Below, piece after piece: positions 1-8,258 of a stretch of 39,540 bases of DNA (position 1 is its first letter; each line of letters opens with the position of its first letter). The stretch comes from an uncultured bacterium (GTDB lineage Bacteria > Pseudomonadota > Gammaproteobacteria > Burkholderiales > Burkholderiaceae_E): the NCBI GenBank assembly GCA_903907905.1, contig CAIVPX010000017.1:1-39540 (forward strand), read 5' to 3'. A model generated the notes under the pieces. The model was not told where the DNA came from and searched no databases. It saw nothing but the letters and a program-made list of their open reading frames with translations. The translations under genes and the position numbers were made by a program.

Positions 1-252
1 AGAGGCCGTCATTACGACAGCCTGGCCTCGTGGCAAGCCGCCTCCAAGCTCACTTTCACCTCGATGCGCAAACGCTTCACACGCATTGATGTGGCGCTGA
101 CCGGCGCCGATACCGCCATCGTTTACTGCTTTGGCAGTCTGCATGGCGCCTTCGTCGATGGCCGCGTCGTGGACGGCGACCGGTTCATCGATCGCTTCGA
201 GATCAAGGCCGGGCTGATCACCGAACAGGATGTCTGGAACGACCTGGTCTGA
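1..252 (+). CDS. NTF2/SnoaL-like protein, C-terminal part
   Basis: The reading frame is open from the first base of the window and ends at TGA 250-252, so only the last 83 residues are visible and the start lies upstream. The visible part alternates beta-strand-like stretches (RIDVALTGADTAIVYCFGSL, then FVDGRVVDGDRFIDRFEIK), which resembles the C-terminal sheet of SnoaL/NTF2-fold proteins, small barrels used as hydratases, isomerases or ligand-binding domains. The ending EIKAGLITEQDVWNDLV matches the usual close of such proteins. A methionine at 64 is internal to the fold and is not taken as the start. No catalytic residue can be assigned. The family call rests on overall pattern, not on a diagnostic motif. 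Confidence 0.5.
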   Translation, partial: RGRHYDSLASWQAASKLTFTSMRKRFTRIDVALTGADTAIVYCFGSLHGAFVDGRVVDGDRFIDRFEIKAGLITEQDVWNDLV

Positions 253-264
253 CGGCCTTCCCCG

Positions 265-570
265 ATGCCTCGAGCCCATCGCCCCCTCACGGCTGACGAC
301 CTCGCGTCGCTCTCCCTCTGGCAGCTCGATGCGACGGGTTCGGCCATCAACCGGTCGCTGCGCTTTGCCGATTTTGGCGACGCCTTCGCCTTCATGAACC
401 GCGTCGCCCTGCTGGCCGAGCGTCTCGAGCACCATCCGGACTGGCGAAATGTCTACAACCAGCTCGAGATCCGTCTGAGCACCCACGATGCGGGCGGGCT
501 CACCGCGCTGGACCTTCAGATGGCTCAAGCCATCGATCGCTGGTTCGCGATCTACGCATCAGACCGTTAA
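265..570 (+). CDS. phhB: 4a-hydroxytetrahydrobiopterin dehydratase (pterin-4a-carbinolamine dehydratase)
   Basis: A 101-residue protein with the family signature: H56-H57-P-D-W60 followed by [19 protein letters not shown] (residues 62-80), where the histidines and H74-D75 form the catalytic pocket. The enzyme dehydrates 4a-hydroxytetrahydrobiopterin made by aromatic amino-acid hydroxylases, regenerating the pterin cofactor in the cytoplasm. Length matches the family (about 95-115 aa). The ATG at 265 is the first start after the upstream stop and lies 12 nt beyond it; no clear Shine-Dalgarno is seen, so translation may be coupled to the preceding gene. No phenylalanine hydroxylase gene is adjacent. 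Confidence 0.9.
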   Translation: MPRAHRPLTADDLASLSLWQLDATGSAINRSLRFADFGDAFAFMNRVALLAERLEHHPDWRNVYNQLEIRLSTHDAGGLTALDLQMAQAIDRWFAIYASDR

Positions 571-618
571 CGCCCGCCTGGACCAGCCCCCTTACTCAGC
601 CTGCACGAGAAAGAAGCC

Positions 619-1476
619 ATGACGCCCACCACCGATCAGTTTCGCCCGGACGGCATCGACCCCGACCACTACACCGCGCGCCATTTCGGCTGGCAGGTAG
701 ACGGCAAGGTCGCCACCATCACGCTCAACCGCCCCGACCGCAAGAACCCCCTGACCTTTCAGTCCTACGCCGAGCTGCGCGACCTGTTTCGCAACCTCAC
801 CTACTCGAAGACCATCCGCTCGGTGGTCGTGACCGGAGCCGGCGGTAACTTTTGCTCCGGGGGCGATGTCCACGAAATCATCGGACCACTGGTGGACCTG
901 CAGCGGGCCGACGACATGGCGGGTCTCCTCGCCTTCACCCGCATGACGGGTGATCTGGTCAAGGCGATGCGGGCCGCGCCTCAGCCCATCATCGCTGCGG
1001 TGGACGGCATCTGCGCGGGCGCCGGCGCCATCATTGCCATGGCCGCTGACATGCGGTTCGGCACGGCCGCAAGCAAAGTGGCCTTTCTGTTTGTGCGGGT
1101 GGGATTGGCCGGGGCCGACATGGGCGCCTGCAACATCCTGCCCCGACTGATTGGCGCCGGCCGAGCCGCCGAGTTGCTCTACACCGGCCGCGCCATGGAC
1201 GGCGCCGAGGCCGAGCGCTGGGGGTTCTACAACCGGCTGTGCGAGGCACAATCGGTCGTGAGCGAAGCCCAGTCGATGGCCGCCACCCTGGCTGCCGGGC
1301 CGAGCTTTGCGCATGCGATGACCAAGCGCTGCATTCATCAGGAATGGAGCATGGGCATCGATGATGCCATTGAAGCCGAGGCCCAGGCCCAGGCGATCTG
1401 CATGCAGACGCGTGACTTCGAACGCGCCTACCTGGCCTTCGTCAACAAGCAAAAACCGGTGTTTGAGGGCAACTGA
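619..1476 (+). CDS. Enoyl-CoA hydratase/isomerase (crotonase) family protein
   Basis: A 285-residue crotonase-fold protein. It has the N-terminal [15 protein letters not shown] strand-turn, the first oxyanion-hole segment [10 protein letters not shown] (77-86) and the second ICAGAGA segment (131-137), followed by [19 protein letters not shown]. The family acts on acyl-CoA thioesters by stabilising a thioester enolate. By eye, neither of the two glutamates used by classical enoyl-CoA hydratase falls at its usual place (I/A after GAG, and F158), while D167 sits in the active-site loop. The reaction may therefore be a different crotonase chemistry. Its TGA directly abuts the stop of the opposing acyl-CoA dehydrogenase, a likely partner in acyl-CoA breakdown. 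AAGAAG lies just before the ATG. Confidence 0.85.
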   Translation: MTPTTDQFRPDGIDPDHYTARHFGWQVDGKVATITLNRPDRKNPLTFQSYAELRDLFRNLTYSKTIRSVVVTGAGGNFCSGGDVHEIIGPLVDLQRADDMAGLLAFTRMTGDLVKAMRAAPQPIIAAVDGICAGAGAIIAMAADMRFGTAASKVAFLFVRVGLAGADMGACNILPRLIGAGRAAELLYTGRAMDGAEAERWGFYNRLCEAQSVVSEAQSMAATLAAGPSFAHAMTKRCIHQEWSMGIDDAIEAEAQAQAICMQTRDFERAYLAFVNKQKPVFEGN

Positions 1477-2640
1477 TCAACCACCCAGCTGCGCCATGGT
1501 CTGGCGCGCGATGATCACGCGCTGCACCTCACTCGCGCCCTCGTAGATGCGCAGCGCGCGGATGTCACGGTACAAGGCCTCGGCGATATGGCCGCGCATC
1601 ACGCCCAGCCCGCCAAAGATCTGCACCGCCTCGTCAATGACGCGCTGCGCCGCTTCGGTGGCGTGCAGCTTGGCCATCGACGACTCGCGCGTGACACGCC
1701 TGCCCAGCACGTCTCGCGTCCAGGCCGAGCGATAAACCAGCAGCGCGCTGGTATCGACATCGAGTGCCATGTCGGCGATCTTTCCCTGGATGAGTTGCTG
1801 CTCGATGAGCGCACGCCCCACCACCTGGCGGGTGGCCGCGCGGCGCATGGCCTCGTCGAGCGCCCGACGGGCAAATCCCAGCGCCGCAGCCGCCACCGTC
1901 GTACGGAAGACATCGAGCGTGGCCATCGCCACCTTGAAGCCCTCGCCCGCCCGACCCAGCAGCCGGCCGGCCGGCACGCAACAGTTATCAAAGCGGATGG
2001 TGGCAATGGGATGCGGCGACATCATCTCGAGCCGTTCCTCGATGATGAAACCGGGCGTCTCGGCATCAACCACGAAGGCCGAAATCCCTTTTGCACCCGG
2101 GGCCTCACCGGTCCGGGCAAAGACCACATAATGATCGGCGATCCCGCCGTTGGAGATCCAGGTCTTGACGCCGTCGAGCCGCCAGCCCTCGGCCGTCGCC
2201 GTCGCGGTCGTGCTCATGGCGGCCACATCCGAGCCGGCCTCCGGCTCGGACAAGGCGAAGGCCGCGATCTTGAGCCCCGCGCGAATGCCGGGGAGAATCT
2301 GTTCGCGCAGGTCCGCATCGGCAAACAGGGTGATGGGGCCCGTTCCCAGGCCCTGCATCGCGAACATGACCTCGACCAGCCCGGAATAGCGCGCCAAAAT
2401 CTCACGCGCCAGGCAGATTGAGCGCACGTCGAGCCCGGCCGCACCCGAACTGGGCACCACCGCCTCGAGCAGACCCGCCCGCCCAAGGGCGGCGACGATA
2501 CGACGGCATTCGGCGTCCAGGTCGCCTTCGGGATGTCCGGCGCCACCGATTTCAGCCGCCGCCCATTGCTCGACTCGCTCGGCCCACTCGCGGTGTCGGG
2601 CCTCGAAGAAAGGCCAGTCAAGAAAACTGCGCTCACTCAT
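1477..2640 (-). CDS. Acyl-CoA dehydrogenase family protein
   Basis: A 387-residue FAD flavoenzyme of the acyl-CoA dehydrogenase family, which introduces an alpha-beta double bond into acyl-CoA and passes electrons to ETF. Visible landmarks are the flavin/substrate motif [15 protein letters not shown], the WISNGG segment, the [20 protein letters not shown] helix, and the C-terminal [16 protein letters not shown] in which E367 is the expected catalytic base. The length is standard. The gene runs toward the crotonase at 619-1476 with no bases between the two stop codons, so they are functional neighbours but not an operon. The substrate (short-chain, branched or aromatic-derived) cannot be read from the sequence. 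Confidence 0.93.
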   Translation of the reverse strand: MSERSFLDWPFFEARHREWAERVEQWAAAEIGGAGHPEGDLDAECRRIVAALGRAGLLEAVVPSSGAAGLDVRSICLAREILARYSGLVEVMFAMQGLGTGPITLFADADLREQILPGIRAGLKIAAFALSEPEAGSDVAAMSTTATATAEGWRLDGVKTWISNGGIADHYVVFARTGEAPGAKGISAFVVDAETPGFIIEERLEMMSPHPIATIRFDNCCVPAGRLLGRAGEGFKVAMATLDVFRTTVAAAALGFARRALDEAMRRAATRQVVGRALIEQQLIQGKIADMALDVDTSALLVYRSAWTRDVLGRRVTRESSMAKLHATEAAQRVIDEAVQIFGGLGVMRGHIAEALYRDIRALRIYEGASEVQRVIIARQTMAQLGG

Positions 2641-2696
2641 GACGATTCACCTCGGATGGGGCCTGGAGAAGGACGGCGGCACCATACCCTAGTTGC

Positions 2697-3290
2697 TCAG
2701 CTCTGGGCCAGGGCCCGCTCGATGGCACTGACCAAGGGCCGTGACTCCGGCGTGACGCTGCTGGCGTAGTGCGCGATCGGCTGACCGTTCCGGTCGATCA
2801 GGTACTTGTGAAAATTCCAGCGGGGCTTGTCGCCTGTGAGGCGCGCAAGCTCGGCATAAAGAGGATTGGCCCCCGGGCCTACCACCTGGCTTTTGACAAA
2901 CATTGGAAAGCGCACGCCGTAAGTGTTGAAGCAGAGCTCGCCGATCTGCTGACTGTTGCCGGGCTCCTGCTGACCGAAGTCGTTGGACGGAAACCCCAGC
3001 ACCACCAGGCCGCGTGCAGCAAAACGCGCATGCAGCCGCTCGAGCCCTTCGTATTGCACGGTAAAGCCGCAATAACTCGCCGTGTTCACCACCAGCAGCA
3101 CCTTACCGGCGAAGTCGCACAGGTTCACGGTCTGCTCGTCCTGCAGGCGGGCAAAGCGGTGCCGAAGCAGCGCCGGGCAGGCGGCCCGAGCCTCACCGGT
3201 TCGGCCGCCCAGGCCACTGCCGAGGGCAAGCCCGCCCAGGGCTGCGGTGGTCAGCCGCCTGAGGCGGTTCGGCTCTTGACTTCGATGCAT
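2697..3290 (-). CDS. Glutathione peroxidase family protein, exported
   Basis: A 197-residue thiol peroxidase that reduces hydroperoxides. The catalytic set is visible: peroxidatic C74 in NTASYCGFTVQYEGL, Q107 in GFPSNDFGQQEP, and W158-N159 in RWNFHKYLIDR. C74 replaces the selenocysteine of animal enzymes. An N-terminal stretch of about 37 residues (RLRRLTTAALGGLALGSGLGG then EARAAC) looks like a signal peptide ending in ARA, so the protein is probably periplasmic. GGAG precedes the ATG at a suitable distance. It is followed on the same strand by the acyl-CoA dehydrogenase after 56 nt, but the functions do not suggest an operon. Confidence 0.9.
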   Translation of the reverse strand: MHRSQEPNRLRRLTTAALGGLALGSGLGGRTGEARAACPALLRHRFARLQDEQTVNLCDFAGKVLLVVNTASYCGFTVQYEGLERLHARFAARGLVVLGFPSNDFGQQEPGNSQQIGELCFNTYGVRFPMFVKSQVVGPGANPLYAELARLTGDKPRWNFHKYLIDRNGQPIAHYASSVTPESRPLVSAIERALAQS

Positions 3291-3329
3291 GATGGGCTCC
3301 GGCTACGTGCTGCGCGGCAGGGCTGCGCG

Positions 3330-3335
3330 TACAAT
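3330..3335 (+). promoter_or_regulatory. -10 element of a probably leaderless promoter (GST gene)
   Basis: TACAAT at 3330-3335 is a good sigma-70 -10 hexamer and ends only 8 nt before the ATG at 3344. Transcription starting about 7 nt downstream of it would begin almost on the start codon, and no Shine-Dalgarno precedes the gene. No convincing -35 box was found. Confidence 0.45.
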
Positions 3336-3343
3336 CGAACGGC

Positions 3344-3964
3344 ATGAAACTCTACATCACCTCAGCCTCGCCCTACTCGCGCATGGCGCGCATCATGCTG
3401 ATCGAGAAGCGTCTCGAGCGGCGCGTCGAAGTCAACCCGGCGCAGACCCGGGTCGACGGCAGCCCCTTCTACGCCATCAACCCCTCCGGCCGGGTTCCTT
3501 ACCTCGTTTGCGAAGACGGAATCGGACTCGAAGAGTCGGCCCTCATCTGCGAATACTTCGATACCCTGGACGGCGCCCCCCTTCTTGCCCGGCCCGCGCC
3601 CCTGCAAGCGCTGACAGTGGCACGCCTCGAGGCGCGCGCCCGGTCACTGCTCGACGGCCTCGCCGTCTGGTTCCGCGAAACGGCCCGGCCCGCCGGGGAG
3701 GGGTCGCCCACCGTCATCCGGCACGAGCAGGCGCGCAGCGATCGTCTGCTCGACTGGTGGGAAGAAAACATCCTCGATCCGTGGATGCAGGGACCACTCA
3801 ACCTTGCCCAACTCACACTCGGCTGCGCGCTCGGGTTCGAACCTCGTTTGCCGGGCTGGAACTGGCGAAAAGGTCGACCCAGCCTGGCCCATTGGTATGA
3901 GCGGGTCGCCAGTCGGCCCTCGTTCGTGGCCACGGTGCCACCGCCCTTCGTATCGGCCCATTGA
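3344..3964 (+). CDS. Glutathione S-transferase family protein
   Basis: A 206-residue GST. The N-terminal thioredoxin-fold domain starts MKLYITSASPYSRMARIML, where S7/S9 are candidates for the glutathione-activating residue, and contains NPSGRVPYLV with the cis-proline and EESALICEYFD, the gamma-glutamyl contact region. An all-helical C-terminal domain follows from about residue 90. GSTs conjugate glutathione to electrophiles or act as glutathione-dependent isomerases or reductases. The Bug receptor starts 4 nt after its stop, which suggests co-transcription. The substrate is unknown. Confidence 0.88.
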   Translation: MKLYITSASPYSRMARIMLIEKRLERRVEVNPAQTRVDGSPFYAINPSGRVPYLVCEDGIGLEESALICEYFDTLDGAPLLARPAPLQALTVARLEARARSLLDGLAVWFRETARPAGEGSPTVIRHEQARSDRLLDWWEENILDPWMQGPLNLAQLTLGCALGFEPRLPGWNWRKGRPSLAHWYERVASRPSFVATVPPPFVSAH

Positions 3965-3968
3965 AACC

Positions 3969-4970
3969 ATGAACAGAATCATGCGACCCTCGCGGCGCCA
4001 CTGGCTCGCGCTGGCCAGTACCCTCGCCGTGTCCACCACCTTGCGCGCACAGGCCTTTCCCGCCCGCCCCATCCGGCTGATCGTCCCCTATCCACCGGGT
4101 GGGCCGCTCGATCTCGCCGCACGGGTTCTCGCCGAGGCCATGCGGGCCACGCTGGGAGCGGTCGTGGTCGACAATCGCACCGGAGCAGGCGGCAACATCG
4201 GCGCCGATGCGGTCGCCAAATCATCCCCCGACGGCTACACCCTGCTGCTGGGCGCCGTGGCCACGCATGCGATCAATCCCTCGCTCTACCCCAAGATGCC
4301 GTATGACGCGGTACGCGATTTTTCGCCCATCTCGCTCATCGCCGTGGTGCCCAACGTGTTGGTGCTCAACCATGAATTTGCAACTCGCGAGGGCATCGCC
4401 AGCCTGGCCGATTTCATCCGGGTGCTGCGCGGGCGTCCGGGCGCGTTTCAGTTCGCGTCGGGCGGCAACGGTAGTGCCGGTCACCTGGCCGGCGAGTTGT
4501 TCAAGCAACAAAGCGGCACCTTTGCGGTCCACATCCCCTACCGCGGCGCAGGCCCGGCACAACTCGCCCTCATGAGCGGCGAGGTGCAGTTCATGTTCGA
4601 CAATCTCGCCTCGGCGGCCCCCCGCATTCGCGAGGGGAAAATCAAGGCGCTGGGGCTCACCACGCTGTCACGCGCCGACGCCATGCCCGAACTGGCCCCC
4701 ATGGCGGAGCTGGCTGGGCCCGCGATGAGGGACTTCGACATCAGCACCTGGTACGGTCTGTTCGCCCCCGCCCACACCCCCCGGCCGATCATCGATCAGA
4801 TCAACGCGGCACTGCGCCAGGCCATGGCCAGCGACCGCTTTCGACAAACCATGAACCAGCAGGCGGCCTCCGCCAGTCCGGGCACGCCTGAAGAGTTCAC
4901 CGCGCTAATTGAGCGCGAGGCCGCCAAGTACAAGGAACTGGTCGCGCGCTCCGGGGCTCGGGTCGATTGA
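3969..4970 (+). CDS. Bug-family (tripartite tricarboxylate) periplasmic substrate-binding protein
   Basis: A 333-residue Bug receptor. Diagnostic segments are IRLIVPYPPGGPLDLAARVL after the signal peptide, VVDNRTGAGGNIGADAVAKS, PDGYTLLLG, VHIPYRGAGPAQLALMSGEV and GLFAPAHTPRPIIDQINAAL. The signal peptide (RRHWLALASTLAVSTTLRAQA) carries a twin arginine and may use Tat or Sec. Bug proteins bind small carboxylates in the periplasm. ATG 3969 is chosen because it directly precedes the leader; the frame is open further upstream only inside the GST gene. ATG 3981 is an alternative. No TctA/TctB permease is present, so this is an orphan receptor. Confidence 0.92.
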   Translation: MNRIMRPSRRHWLALASTLAVSTTLRAQAFPARPIRLIVPYPPGGPLDLAARVLAEAMRATLGAVVVDNRTGAGGNIGADAVAKSSPDGYTLLLGAVATHAINPSLYPKMPYDAVRDFSPISLIAVVPNVLVLNHEFATREGIASLADFIRVLRGRPGAFQFASGGNGSAGHLAGELFKQQSGTFAVHIPYRGAGPAQLALMSGEVQFMFDNLASAAPRIREGKIKALGLTTLSRADAMPELAPMAELAGPAMRDFDISTWYGLFAPAHTPRPIIDQINAALRQAMASDRFRQTMNQQAASASPGTPEEFTALIEREAAKYKELVARSGARVD

Positions 4971-5268
4971 ACCCTGCGGCCTGAACGGTCCGCTTCCTCG
5001 GTCAGCATCCTGCCACAGCATCGACGGTCGGTACTCCACGGCTCGCGCGACCAATACGCGCGGCGTGCTCTCGCCGATCGGGCCCCCACTTCGTACGGCG
5101 AGGTCTTGCTGATCTCGCCATAACTGTCCACCAGATCGCTTGCCGCTTGCCCTCACGCACTGCAGCGTGCATCCCGGGCCGCGCTCGGGTAGCCTTGCCA
5201 ATCGCAGCGGCGGCCCGACATAGCGTCAAAGCCCTCCGCCGCCCGCCCATCTTTCCGGAGGCCTCATC
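4971..5268. other. Intergenic stretch without a supported gene
   Basis: About 300 bp between the Bug receptor and the ABM monooxygenase. Reading frames on both strands give arginine/serine-rich translations without a recognisable family, and no RNA gene or convincing promoter was seen. GGAGG at about 5256 is the ribosome-binding site of the next gene. A decayed gene cannot be excluded. Confidence 0.5.
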
Positions 5269-5577
5269 GTGATTCATGTCGTCGCTGTGATTACCGCCAA
5301 GCCCGGCCAACGGGATCTGATCCTCCAGGCCTTTCGCGCCAACGTACCGGCCGTGCTCGCCGAAGACGGTTGCATCGAGTACGGCGCGGTGGTCGACAAC
5401 CCCGGTGGCCCGTCGTTTCAGACGCCTATCGGGTCCGACACCTTCATGGTCATCGAAAAATGGGCCAGCGTGGAGGCACTGAAGGCCCACGCGGCCAGCC
5501 CGCATATGGCCGCCTACGCCGCCCGTACGCGCGAACACATCGCCCAGCGAGCGGTCCACGTGCTCACGTCGGCTTGA
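5269..5577 (+). CDS. ABM-domain (YgiN-like) putative quinol monooxygenase
   Basis: A 102-residue single-domain protein starting at GTG 5269, chosen because CCGGAGG lies 6-8 nt upstream. The sequence VVAVITAKPGQRDLILQAF, then EDGCIEYGAVVDNP, then FMVIEKWASVEALKAHAASP is the ferredoxin-like fold of antibiotic-biosynthesis-monooxygenase (ABM) domain proteins. Relatives are cofactor-free monooxygenases acting on quinols or polycyclic phenols; some only bind ligands. It ends 10 nt before the opposing D-glutamate cyclase-family gene. Confidence 0.85.
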   Translation: MIHVVAVITAKPGQRDLILQAFRANVPAVLAEDGCIEYGAVVDNPGGPSFQTPIGSDTFMVIEKWASVEALKAHAASPHMAAYAARTREHIAQRAVHVLTSA

Positions 5578-5587
5578 ATCGCTTCAA

Positions 5588-6400
5588 TCAGAAAATTGCC
5601 AGGCTGCTGTTGCGAAGATCAGTCACCAGCATGTAGCCCGGGGCGTGCGTGATGCAGAACTCGGGCTTCGCAGCGGCGATCACCGCCTGCGGCGTCACGC
5701 CGCAGGCCCAGAACACGGGCAACTCCTCGGCTCTCACCTCGACCACATCACCGTAGTCGGGCTGAGCAAGATCTTGAATACCGATCATGCCCGGCAAGCC
5801 CAGGTGCACTGGCGCGCCGTGCACTGAGGGAAACCGGCTCGTAATCTGCACCGCCCGAATCGCGTCCGCTGGACGCAGCGGCCTCATCGATACCACCATT
5901 GGTCCGTGAAAGGGACCCGCCCGCTGGGTTGCGATGGAGGTGCGGTACATCGGCACATTGCTGCCGCAATCAATGTGCCGCATGGGAAGACCCGCCTCCA
6001 CCAGCGCCTCCTCGAACGAAAACGAGCAGCCCAGAACGAAGCTCACCAGGTCGTCGCGCCAGACCTGATGCAGATCAGACACCTCGGCCACCAGCTCGCC
6101 GTGACGCCAGACCCGATAGCGGGAGATGTCGCTGCGAATATCAAGGTCGGCGCCCAGCGAACGCAGGCGCGGATCGCCCGGCGCAGACGTGGCCAGCACA
6201 GGGCAAGGCTTGGGATTGAGCTGACAGAAGCGCAGAAAGTCGTGGGCCATCGAGGCCGGCAGGATCGCGAGATTACCCTGCACAAACCCCGGCGCGATGC
6301 CAGCCGTCGGACTCTCGTGCTCGCGGCGCCGGATGGCGAGCCGGGCCTCTCGACCGCTGGCATAGACACGAGGCTGCATGCTCTGAATTCCGGCGTTCAC
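5588..6400 (-). CDS. D-glutamate cyclase family protein (DUF1445, putative hydro-lyase)
   Basis: A 270-residue protein of the DUF1445 family, related to mammalian D-glutamate cyclase. Characteristic stretches are [20 protein letters not shown] near the N-terminus, [20 protein letters not shown] in the middle, and [20 protein letters not shown] followed by [13 protein letters not shown] at the C-terminus. Some relatives convert D-glutamate to 5-oxo-D-proline; many carry the vague label putative hydro-lyase. GTG 6400 is chosen because GAGGAG lies about 6 nt before it and the length fits the family. The frame stays open upstream but overlaps the thiolase-like gene there. It diverges from that gene across a 279-bp promoter region. 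Confidence 0.85.
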   Translation of the reverse strand: MNAGIQSMQPRVYASGREARLAIRRREHESPTAGIAPGFVQGNLAILPASMAHDFLRFCQLNPKPCPVLATSAPGDPRLRSLGADLDIRSDISRYRVWRHGELVAEVSDLHQVWRDDLVSFVLGCSFSFEEALVEAGLPMRHIDCGSNVPMYRTSIATQRAGPFHGPMVVSMRPLRPADAIRAVQITSRFPSVHGAPVHLGLPGMIGIQDLAQPDYGDVVEVRAEELPVFWACGVTPQAVIAAAKPEFCITHAPGYMLVTDLRNSSLAIF

Positions 6401-6679
6401 GGGTCTCTCCTCAAAGCCGCGGGTCGCCCGGGGCGTCACAGTCTTGGGCCCGAGCAGTCGCGAGTCTAACCCGACAGCCAGCATGCGCCCGGGCGTGTCG
6501 TTCGGACGCGCGTCTCGGGCTGGGTACGCGTCAACCGGCGCGCCTGCGGCAGTGCACTCGAGCGTTTCGCAGCGTGCCCGAGCGTTTCGTTCAGACTGCC
6601 GCCCGGCTCGCCTCGGAGCGAAATTGGGTAGAGTCCGGGTTGGCGATTCACACCCCGACACTACGACCGAGGAATACCG
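6401..6679. promoter_or_regulatory. Divergent promoter region between DUF1445 and thiolase-like genes
   Basis: This region must hold both divergent promoters. GAGGAG (minus strand, 6407-6412) and GAGGAA before ATG 6680 are the two ribosome-binding sites. No clear -35/-10 pair or operator was recognised. Confidence 0.4.
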
Positions 6680-7846
6680 ATGACCATCCGCGGCAAGGCC
6701 TGCATCGCGGGCGCCTACGAACATCCAACCCGGCTGGCGCCCGACAAAACAGTCCCGCAACTCCATATGGAGTGCGCGCTGGGCGCCGTGGCCGACGCCG
6801 GCCTCAGCCTGAAGGACGTCGATGGCTATTTCTGTGCGGGTGACGCCCCCGGCATGGGCGCCACCAGCATGATCGAGTACATGGGCATTCGCCCCCGCCA
6901 TATCGACTCCACCGAAACCGGCGGATCCTCGTATCTGATCCACGTCTCGCATGCTGCCCAGGCCATCGCCGCCGGCAAGTGCAACGTCGCACTCATCACC
7001 CTGGCGGGCCGACCCCGCTCCGAAGCCTCGAGCGGGCTGCAGCCGCGAAATTTCGGCGCCAACATTCCCGATCAGCCCTTCGAGGCGCCCTACGGTCTGC
7101 TCACCATCAACAGCTACGCCCTGGCCGCAGCCCGCCACATGCATGAGTTCGGCACCACGGCCGAGCAACTTGCCTGGATCAAGGTAGCCGCGTCGCACCA
7201 TGCGCAGCACAACCCCAATGCGATGCTCAAGCAGGTGGTCACCGTCGAGGACGTACTGGCCTCACCCATGGTGTCCGACCCGCTTCGACGCATGGACTGT
7301 TGCGTCGTGAGCGATGGCGGCGGCGCGCTCATCGTCACGCGTCCCGAGATCGCCAAGTCGCTCAAGCGCCCGCTGGTGTCGATCCGCGGGGCGGGCGAAT
7401 TCGTCAAGGGACTCGATGGCGGCCGGGTCGATCTCACCTACTCGGGTGCGCGCTTCTCGGGCGCAACGGCCTTTGCCGAGGCCGGGCTCAAGCCGGCTGA
7501 CATCCAGTACGCCTCCATCTATGACAGCTTCACCATCACGGTCCTCATTCAGCTGGAAGACCTCGGCTTTTGCGAGAAGGGCCAGGGCGGCCGCTTCGTC
7601 GCCGATGGCGGGCTGATTGCGGGTTCGGGCAAGCTGCCTTTCAATACCGATGGCGGCGGTCTGTGCAACAACCACCCGGCCAACCGCGGGGGCATCACCA
7701 AGGTGATCGAGGCCGTCCGCCAGTTGCGCGGCGAGGCGCACGCGGCGGTCCAGGTCAAAAACTGTGCCCTTGCGCTGGCGCAAGGCACTGGGGGCCAGCT
7801 CGGCACCCGGCACGGCAGTTCCACCCTGATTCTCGAGAGGCTCTGA
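6680..7846 (+). CDS. SCP2-type thiolase-fold protein lacking the nucleophilic cysteine
   Basis: A 388-residue thiolase-superfamily protein of the SCP2-like type. [20 protein letters not shown] (82-101) is the nucleophilic-elbow helix, but where active thiolases have a Cys just before it, this one reads S-T-E-T-G-G (77-82). The C-terminal half keeps [14 protein letters not shown] with the catalytic-type His, and a final [17 protein letters not shown]. Thiolases make or break C-C bonds in beta-ketoacyl-CoA. Without the cysteine the usual ping-pong reaction is unlikely, so the protein may catalyse another acyl-CoA step. The DUF35 protein begins 3 nt after its stop, a pairing common for this subgroup. 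Confidence 0.85.
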   Translation: MTIRGKACIAGAYEHPTRLAPDKTVPQLHMECALGAVADAGLSLKDVDGYFCAGDAPGMGATSMIEYMGIRPRHIDSTETGGSSYLIHVSHAAQAIAAGKCNVALITLAGRPRSEASSGLQPRNFGANIPDQPFEAPYGLLTINSYALAAARHMHEFGTTAEQLAWIKVAASHHAQHNPNAMLKQVVTVEDVLASPMVSDPLRRMDCCVVSDGGGALIVTRPEIAKSLKRPLVSIRGAGEFVKGLDGGRVDLTYSGARFSGATAFAEAGLKPADIQYASIYDSFTITVLIQLEDLGFCEKGQGGRFVADGGLIAGSGKLPFNTDGGGLCNNHPANRGGITKVIEAVRQLRGEAHAAVQVKNCALALAQGTGGQLGTRHGSSTLILERL

Positions 7847-7849
7847 TCC

Positions 7850-8254
7850 ATGGCAACCCCCTATCAGGACCGCAAGATCCCGGCGCCCACGCTCTACCCC
7901 GACAATCAGGCCTTCTGGGAGGCGGCCGGGCGAGGCGAACTGTTGCTCAGGCACTGCAAGGACTGCAATCAGCCTCACTGGTACCCGCGCCCCATTTGCC
8001 CGCATTGCAGCAGCACCAACACCGAATATCGGCCGGCATCAGGCAAGGCCAGCATCTATTCGCTCAGCATCACGCGCCGGGCGGGCCCCATCCCCTACGC
8101 CATTGCTTTCGTTACGCTGGACGAAGGCGTCACGATGATGACCAACATCGTCGACTGCGACCTCGACACCGTCAAAATCGGTGACCGGGTTGAAGTGGTG
8201 TTCAAGCCCACCGACGGCGGGCCGCCGGTCCCGATGTTCAGGCCGATGGCCTGA
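7850..8254 (+). CDS. Zn-ribbon/OB-fold protein (DUF35), thiolase partner
   Basis: A 134-residue protein with a rubredoxin-like zinc ribbon (C36-x2-C39 and C50-x2-C53) followed by an OB-fold domain (about residues 62-130: GKASIYSLSITRRAGPIPYA, then VGDRVEVVF-type end). DUF35 proteins bind acyl-CoA and form complexes with SCP2-type thiolases, shuttling or positioning the thioester. Start ATG 7850 lies 3 nt after the thiolase stop, so translation is probably coupled and the two proteins likely form one complex. It ends 4 nt before the opposing lipoprotein gene. Confidence 0.9.
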   Translation: MATPYQDRKIPAPTLYPDNQAFWEAAGRGELLLRHCKDCNQPHWYPRPICPHCSSTNTEYRPASGKASIYSLSITRRAGPIPYAIAFVTLDEGVTMMTNIVDCDLDTVKIGDRVEVVFKPTDGGPPVPMFRPMA

Positions 8255-8258
8255 GGGC

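Noticed and set aside
592-1452. Long open frame antisense to the crotonase gene (286 codons).
   Set aside because: It mirrors the real gene, has no recognisable domain, and such antisense frames are expected in GC-rich coding DNA.
1588-2421. Long plus-strand frame across the acyl-CoA dehydrogenase gene.
   Set aside because: Arg/Gly/His-rich translation with no family; the minus-strand gene there is complete and certain.
6401-7210. Upstream extension of the DUF1445 frame to 540 codons.
   Set aside because: It overlaps the thiolase-like gene antisense, while GTG 6400 has a good ribosome site and gives the family's normal length.
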